Shown: one piece after another, positions 1 through 9,000 of the stretch
Position numbering within the stretch: the stretch's first letter is position 1
Layout of the letters: each line of letters opens with the position of its first letter
Source: a virus
IMG/VR virus record: IMGVR_UViG_3300037517_001496
Coordinates: 1 to 43,190 of that record
Direction: 5' to 3' (one strand)
DNA length: 43,190 nucleotides
Notes under the pieces: model-generated
Told to the model about the DNA's origin: nothing
Database searches by the model: none
What the model saw: the letters and a program-made list of their open reading frames with translations, nothing else
Translations under genes and position numbers: made by a program

Positions 1-3000
1 CGGGCCGAACACAAAAAAGCCAGTAGCTTTTTGACCTTTTGCAAGTCCTGCAAATTCAAGTGGCTTGCCCTTCCATTGCAACCTCAAGTCATTTTTTAAC
101 AAATCTTCCCACTCGCTGATGGTCTTGACTTCGTTGAACAGCTTCCCAAGTTGCTCTGGGCCAATACTATTCAATAAAAACTCCGCTTTATTTATATTGT
201 CCTCAATCGCAACGGTTTTGTCGCCAAAGCTGCCGCTGAGTTTTTTTGTAGCTTCTCTCAAAGTGCTTCCGTTCATGTACATGAGCATGATGCGGACTGC
301 CATCTTTGCGTTTTCAAACACGTTGTTGCCCTGCGATGTCGCGCCCAGAACGATATCAAATACCAACGATTTTATCGGGTCGTATTCGGCTGCATTTGGG
401 TCAAGGAATCGGAACTTGTCCATCTCCCCAAGCTCTTCGATTTCAGGATAGGCGTAAATCTGCCTCATCCGCCGAATCACTTCGTTGTACCACCCAACAG
501 CTTTAATCGCAGCACCTTGTCCAAGCGTTGCACGCTCGACTTGACCATCCACTTCATCTGCAATGGCTTGCGAAAGAATCTTTTTTGCCCTTTCAGAAAA
601 GTCATCCTCTGCAATGACACCCGCTTGTTGCGTGCGTCCTTGCAGCTTCTGAATCATTTCGTTGACGGTCAGCTTGTATTTCGGGTTGCCGTTTTCGTCT
701 AAGGCAATCTCCTTCCCATCTTTGGTGATTTCGGGAGCAACCCCAAGCTGTTCGGGGTTTTTAAATAGCTTCCTTACAGATATTTGGTTCCCATTTTTTG
801 GATACAATTCATCGCGAATTGCAGCTACTGTTTGGTCAGAGAGTCCAAATCGTTTTTGCCAGTCCCCGTATTGGAATTCGTATCCTGCTGCTGTAACGAT
901 TTTTGCATAGGGCTTGAAAACCGAATCGATAATTCTCGCAAAAAGGGACTGTCCTCCGACAGGCGCGGATAAACTTTTCTCGACGGTTTTTTCTCCGGAT
1001 TGTGCGAATTCTGTTTGGGTGTCATAAAGTTCTGATTCTACTGGACTTTCTTCAATTACTGCGTCTGGGCCAATTAATTTTCTTAGTTCCTCAAGTTTAG
1101 CCTCAAATCCCTCTTGGTTTTCCCCCCAATACATGAGCCTGAAACCATTCCCTGTCGATAATAGCGTCCAGTCAACGTATTCGACGCTTCCGTCTGGCGA
1201 TTCAATTTTTAAGCCCTCGGCCTTTTGCATTATTTTATTCGCCTTCGCCTTGGTCATCGGCGTTTTGGAATAAACATAATACTGAGTACTTTCATTGTCC
1301 GTTTTCTCTTCGTTGCCAAGTCTTGGTCTGTAAAGGATTGCAGCATCTTGAGCCATTCCGAATCCCATTGCAGAGACAAATAATTTGAGTTTAGCGTCTA
1401 GTTCCGGAGTGCGTACAACATCTTTCGGCAAGACTAGCTCTACATTTCGCTCGCGACCACCAAGCCATGTTCCGTGCCCGTTATTAACAATTTGCAGCCT
1501 TCCGCCAATATCTTCTCCAAAGAAATCAATCAGCAAGTTCCTAAAGCTGCCAGAGTTAAAGATTTTTCTCTGAACGCCATCCGCGATGGCATCTTGGTCA
1601 ACGAGTCCACTTTTTGAAGGCAGAGTAAACGGTGGAGCGATTGTGATTCGTTGGAAGTCGGACTCAAACTTTGACTCAGCCTTTTCAACCAATTTTTTGC
1701 CAACAACATTTTTTGTTGAGCTAAATATCGGCATTTCAGCCGTTTGAACAAAGCCCTGAAGGTCTTGATATTCATTTTCCAACGTAGCGAGCTTATCCGC
1801 ATCTTTCTCATTCGCAATATTTTGCAAGAGAGTAGTAGAGCGTTCGCTTATGGCTTTTTGTAGGTTTTGATTCGCGGTATCGAATTCCTTTTGAAGCGAA
1901 TCAACCTCGCCGGATAGCTTTTCAATCGTTGTGGAATCGCTTGATGTGTTCGCTTTTTGCAGTTTATTTTGCGCTGTAACCAGTTCCTTACGAGCCTTTT
2001 CTGCTTCTTTTCCTAAAGTGATTGCTTGTTGGTTAAAAGCAAACGCCTCGTTGTTTTTATACAGGTTCGACAATCGCGAGAGGCTGAACCCATACTCGCC
2101 AGCTTTTGTTCCAAGAATAATCTTGTATTGCTTTGTTTCCGAGTCGCTTACGTCGGTTGTTACGCTTGGAAGGAACTGAATCCCTGCTTGCTCAGGATTA
2201 AACCGCTGCGACAAGGGGATGACGTTGCCGTCAGCATCGCGAGTTACGGGCTCGGCGGATTTAATCTGGTTGGGATTGAAGGCAATCATCGCCGTGCCTC
2301 CCTCTTCGCCTTCGTGGAGGTTTTCGTAAACTACGCCATCATAACCAGCACGCTTAATAGCTGCCTGAATATCCCCTGCAGTTGAACCTTCTTCAGAAAG
2401 ATTTGAGCCTGTTTTTTCGTTTACTTCTCGAACGGTCAACGGCCCACTCCAGTAACCCCTATCTGTAAGTTCAAGCGGGTTTTGAATATTTAGATAAGCC
2501 TCAACCAACCTAACTTGATTGCGTTGCGTGTCGCTAAACCTACCGTAAGGCCCAAAAACTTGGTCAAGCGAAAGCCCGAAATGATGCCCTAAATCACCTG
2601 TTTTGAAGATAGTGAAATCTTTGTTGCGCGTCCCGTGATACGCTTTGATTGTGTACCCAGCAGCCTTCGCGGCCTCCTCTACCAATTGTCCAGCCGTTTC
2701 AGTGTCATTTGCGTCAACGGCTTTGCGGTACTCCTCGTCCCTGCGCCTTGCATCTTCGGGGAGGAACTGCACTCCAGTGCGTTCTGGAGCAACAACTCGC
2801 GCCCATCCGTACACCGGATGCTCTTTGCCTCCGCTCGTTTTGATGCGACCCACTTCCGGCCCAAAAACAACATCCCCGTTGCCAGTTGGACGCAGTCGAG
2901 GCTCGTTCGGCTTCGCTGGGTACGACTGCAACACGGCTCCATTTTCAAAAGTCAAATCGAGCGCGTAGGCGTGTTTGTCAGACCTGTCTTTAAATAACCC

Positions 3001-6000
3001 GCTACCTTCCAGAGAGATAAGCGTTTCAGTTTTCGGAGGATTTTCTGAAACCCATTGCCAGCCAGCACTTTGCTTGAACAGGTTGCTGCGACGCACGTTG
3101 CCGAGGTTTGCAGTGGCTGGGGGAGCGTCGTCAATCGCTGTCATTTTTGGCTTGCCACCACTGACTGAAATCCCAGTCGATGCAACAGGTCGATTTGTAA
3201 GGTCTTCTCCTGTAACGCTATCGAAGAATTTGCCTCCGGCGACGTACTCGGTGACGTTGAATTTTTGAACCCAGTTTGGACTGCCAGCGTACCTGCGAAT
3301 CCGGCCAGTCGTTACGTCCAGCCTGTTGTCTGTTTCCGAGCCGAAGAATCGCTCTGGAACGACAGCAACAGACCGCTCAGGCAAAAACTGCACCGTGCCA
3401 AACTGCTCTGCGTCGCGAAGCAATCCCTCCGGCAACTCGACGCGCCATCCCTCGGCAGTGCGCTCCGCTTTCCCGCCCCACTGCCCGACGTAAGCGTCAA
3501 TCGCGTCCGGAGACTGAGTGGACGACCACTCGACTGCCTTGTTGCCATCGCGGATTGCAGCGTTGACTGCCACCTTGAATTCTGGGACTCCAACAGCACG
3601 TTCAGACGGCTCCACGGGCGCGTCAGCCCGTGCGTTCTCCAGCGTTGCGACTGCACGACGCGCTTCTTCTTCCGACGCGAATTCAAAGGCATTCTGTTGG
3701 CCGTCGAACCGCAAATCGTTGCGCTTCAAAAGCAACGGCTTGTTGCTCTCATCAAGCACGATGAACTTGCCATCTTTTGTGCGTGTAATATTCACGCTCG
3801 CAGTGGTTTCGAGCGAATCCGGCTCAACCGATTTGATGACAGACGCATTGTTACTGTCCTCAATCCGGACGATTACCTGCTCCCCATTTGAATCCTGCAC
3901 GCTGGCCTGAAATGCCGGAGCGTCTGAAGATTCGTAAACCTTTACAGCATAGGCATTATCCAATTCCCTCTGACGCTCAACCTGCATCGCATTCAAAAGC
4001 TCGTCGCGAGACACATACCCATTTGCGTCCATTGCGCCTTCCATCGCACTGTTGATGCCGCGCAGCTTTATCTCCTGTTCGGATATACCGCTCGCTGTCA
4101 ACGCTTTGAGAATCTGCTCCGGCCTAGCCCTGCGCGGCACGCCAGCCAAAGCGTCCTGCGTTTTTTCAAAACGCCTCTCTTCAGTGTTTTCCGTCGATGG
4201 CAAAAAGTTCAGTCCGGCCTGATATCCCTTTTCGCCAAGGGCTTCGCGAATGTTAAATGACTGCTCTTTGCCTTCGAGCGTAAGTGTCTCTGGCGCAAAG
4301 GTTACATAATTGAATCCGCGAGTTGGCTGTTCTACTGGAAGCTCTTTTTTCCTTTGATATATATTTAAAAGACCTCTAGGCGGGGTGTTGTATTTTATAC
4401 CTTCAATTCCAAGAGTATTAAGCAGTCGCGAAGCGTATTCATGGCTGCTCATTTGCTCTTGTTCAACAATAAGTCTCGACGCTTTTTCAATTTGAGAAAG
4501 TTTAAATAATTTTGAAGCTCGCCCGTTTGCAATATTGCTAAATTCACGCCTTACGATGTCTTTGGTGGTATATTCATTTGCGGCTAAAACAGTATAAATA
4601 AGCCTTGTGTTTTCAATTGCGTTATCTTTAAACTGCTTGGCAGATATCGGCCTTCCCATTCCGTCTATAAGCTCATCATTTTTAGCCAATAAATTAATAA
4701 TTTTTTCTAGTGCGCCTTGAATTTCTGGTGTTTGCTCATACACGCCCTTATTGGCATCCATGTACAATTCCTCGTTTTTTACCTTAAACTTGTAAAAGTA
4801 TCCACTTTTCTCCTTGAGGTTTTGCGTAATCTCTTCGGCATCCTCTTTGTTTAAGCCCTTTGCCAATATGGTTTCCGCTCCGCCTCTTTGTATTTTTACA
4901 ATTGAATATAGCTCGGTTTTTGGGTCTTGAATTGCATTAATTTTCTGCGATTGGGTCAGCTGATACGACTCTGGAATATTCTCCATTGTTGAGGAATAAA
5001 ATCCCCAGCCCCAAACTAATCCGAACGATGTCCCGCCATACTTACGAACATCAGGTTCTTCAAAATCATTGGCAGACCAGTGCTTGCCAATGATGTCAGG
5101 CAGATACTGAATCCCTGCGCTCGTCGCAACTCCATTGCTCGCGACAATCCGGTCGAGATTTTCTGGAGGCTTGCCTATAAAGCTCTCAGCCTCAAATGCT
5201 TTTCTCCCGCCAACAGACATCTCTCCGAGAACGTCCGTCTTGAAGAGCGATTTCCTGCGACGCAGAGCCATTGGGCTGACTGCGTCACTGTATAGAGTTG
5301 TTGCGCCATCCGCTGCTGCTGCCGACGCCAACTCGGCGTACAGCAACGAACCAAAGCCCTTATTTCGCTGATGCGGATATACAACCGTACTGATGACTTC
5401 GGCCCGATTCGGATTTTTCGAGTTGATGCGGTAAACGGCTCGTCCAACGTCATCTCCAAACTCGTCGCGGATTATGACTTCGTTCGATTCCCCTTCACCA
5501 AGTAGGTTTTGACGCTTCGTCTCCAACGAATATTTTGGCGCAGCGCGACGCACGCTTGCTCGTTCCTCTGCGCTGGGAAGCTCCGACTCGCCACTCGGCA
5601 AAAAGTTGACATCAGGCCCATTGCGTTCGGAAGCGAGGTCTACGTTATCTGAACGTAATTCGAGCGTCGGCGATTCCGCAATGAGTTGCCCGTTCTCGGC
5701 TGCGATGTCGTAAGCCTCGGCTCGGCCAATCACGCGGCCCGTGCTCGTCATAAACCCGTAGCGGTCGCTGTTGCGCTCCTCTGGGTCTTTTGAAGCGTCT
5801 GGGTTCGCCTCCAAGTGCGTTGCGCCCAACGAAATCGAACCATCCGGTCGGATATAAGTCGCATCCGTGATGCGCTCGTCCTCGACGCGCAAAACCTCTG
5901 GTCGCTCTCCGACGTTTTGTTGCTCCGGCAGAAAATTGATTTTCAACTTGCCGTAATCGAACGGCATCTTGGTTTGATTCGATTCGATAACGTCCGTCAA

Positions 6001-9000
6001 TGAATCCAAACGCCGCGAGCGAATGACCGTGTTCGGGTCGCTTTGCTTCCACTCCTTCTTTTCCTCTTTCGTCAAGCCAGTCGGCTGCAACTCAGTTCTA
6101 TCTGGATTTGCATCTTCCGTGTTCGCGTCAAAAGCGTTTACTAAGTCGTTGAAGATGTTCTTTTTATTCAGAGCCGTTTGCGGGTCTTCACTTAGTCCTA
6201 TTTCCCCGTTTCTTCCGGCAGCTAAATTCGCGAGATACTTGTTTGTGAACTCGTCCATAAACGAGTCTTTGTCGTAGTTCCACAGGGAGAATCTCGACGG
6301 CATCTGCTTCATCATCAGGTCGAACTTCCTGTTCAGCCCGCTCACTGAAACAGTTGTGACCAAGAAGTTTCCAGCCTTCGAGAACTGGAATCCAATCGGC
6401 ACGAAATCAATGATGGTGGGAGAGAAGTCAACGTATCTGCCGCTGTCGGAAAGCCTTGCGGCGTACTCAGCGAGCATCCGAGTGCCGTCATTTTTCGCCA
6501 TTGCGTCATTAAGCGCAAATAGCTTGAGCTTAATGGAATATGGGACGATGAGTTCTGGAAGGTTTTCGATGTTTTTGCGCTGCGCCGGAGTGAGCCGACC
6601 ACGAAACATCAGCCCGTCTTTTGACCTCGCACGCATCGCATCGGCGGATTGCGCGTCAGGAGCATTTTCTAGCGCGGCCCGAATCAACTGCGAGCGTTGC
6701 AACAAAATGTCTCGCACGTTCTTGACCTCAACTGGCTTGCCGTTTGCGTCAACAACCACGTCGGAGCGCACAATCATTCTCCCGTTATCGGGAATGCTCT
6801 TGCCGGACAACTCAACAGGCAACTCCCCGAATCCACTAACCTTTACAGGAGCGGTATTTCCATTTTCATCCACGCTCATCTGCCACTCGCTCGTTTTCGC
6901 AGAATCCGGCAACAGAACGCGCTCAACGACATTCCCGTTGCCATCGACAATGTCCGCTACCATTGTGGTGCGAACGGCTCCAGAGTCTTTGTAGTAGTGG
7001 TTAAACAGTGCCCTGTTCGCCATCACCTCAGATTTCGTCAACGTCCTTTTCGGCTTGTTTTGAACCTGAGTAAGCCATCCATCTAAATCTGCTAAAGTCT
7101 TTAAAGCGAGCTTGTTGCGTTTTAGCTGTTCAGGCAAAAACTTAACGCCAGTGCCAATGCCAGTGCCAACAACTTGCGGTGATTCTCCGCTCAGTGAGTC
7201 TAAAACCTTGTTGACAAGTTTGTTTTTCGTTTTCGTTTTAACCCAATCCAAAACGATTTCTGTTGCTCCAGCCTCACGAAGCGCAACGTCGTTTGACGAC
7301 AGCCCGACCATATCAGCAATGATTTCGGACTGCATATATTCAATGGCATCTTCAATCTTTAAATTGCCATTTTTGTCGCGCAACCCCAAGCTGCGCTGCT
7401 CGTTGATTATCTGCTCATCGCTTTTTTCGCCCTTCGGGTCAAAATAACGAGCCATCATCGCCAGCAAGTCTGACGGCTTGTAAAGTCCTTCTTCGGCGTG
7501 AATTGTCCTTCCGTCAGGTGCTGTTATTTTCCTGCCAAACAGTTCAGTGCGAATCTGCTCGGTAAGATTTTGATATTCAGCAGTTTTATCGAGCGCGTGA
7601 CCAATTTCATGCCCAAGTGCATCTAAAATTGATTCCCCTGCCATCGCCCCACTTGATAAGCGACGAGCAACGGCATCGGCGTTAATCACAACCGAGCCTT
7701 TAAACAAGTCAAATATGATGTTCCCTTGAGGCTTTCCAATTGCAGTGCCATCAGCAGCCTGAGTCAATCCGCTGGAGCCAAAGCTCACTCCCTGTTGCTC
7801 GGCTATGGTGTCGATGTCACTTTCTGAAAGGCTTGGGTTTAAAGCCTTCAGTTTGTTTTTTATTTGCTCCGTCGTCAGGACTTCGATTTTTGTGTTTTTC
7901 TGCGGAGTCAATGCTCCGTTTATCAAAACATCTGCGTTCGTAATTGTGTTGAGCACTTCGTGCTCATAAGCCATTCGCGTTTCTGCGTCGGCACGCTTTA
8001 GCCCTTCGAGTCGCGCAGCGAGCATCGCAAGTCTTGCCTGTGATTCCTTTAGTGCAGATTTGATTTCTTCTGTTTGCTCTGGGGCAGCTTCAAGAGTAGC
8101 GGCTCGCTCTTGTTCGGCATTTAAAAATCCCTCCGCCTGCTCAACAACTCGGTCAAATGAAACTAAATTTTCCGTAGTCTTGCGCGAATCTTCGCTCATG
8201 GCATTGAGCGTTTTTATTTGTTGGTTCCGCTCGCGATTGTACTGCTCCAGTGTTCTATCGCGAGTTGCAATGCCTTGACCAGTAAGTGCTTTAGCCCCCT
8301 TGCTGAGACCACCATGCACAAGATTGTAAGCCTCGCCCATCAGAATCGCCTCAGCAACTCCGCGCCCAAGCTGCGCTGGAGTTTCGTCTTTCGCGAGACC
8401 GAGCGCAGTCGCGAGCGTTGCGGCATGAACCCCACGTTTGGCGAACTCGGCTCCGCGCTGAACCGTCCAATCCGCCAGCTTCGGATTGATGCCAGCCATC
8501 ATAAGTTTTGTCTGGGCAGACATTTCCGGAAGGTTCGACATTGCCTGAAAAGTCCCACGAATCCCTCCACCAGCTAAAGCTCTGGCTTTCGACGCATCCG
8601 AAATAACTCTGGGCGCGGCAAGTAGTGCGATTGAAGCTGCCAGTTTTGGAGCCACGCCTTCGTCTGTCGCAGCCCATGCGGCTAGACCTCCAACGGTTCC
8701 TGCGCCAAGAGCTTTGCCGATATAGGGCCGGACGCTCTCCGGAAGCCTTTGCAATGTTTCGTCAAAGTATTTGACTGCTGCATCTATCTTATTTGCAACC
8801 TTTTCTGACGCTTTGCCTATTGGGCCAACCTTTGATGCATCTGCCTGTTTTTGAAGGGCTTCGACCTTTAGCTTTGCTTGCTCTGCACGCGCCAACGCAT
8901 TCGCTTCATCGGCAGTCAATCGACCTTGCTTGGCTTTCGCAAATGCCTTGATAGACGAGCTTACAGTGCCAAGTCCACCCATCACTGCCGAAAATTCATT

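Noticed and set aside
3265-3891. 208-codon plus-strand frame over the giant gene
   Set aside because: Arg/Cys-rich, no domain, no ribosome-binding site. The minus-strand frame is continuous and carries recognisable domains.
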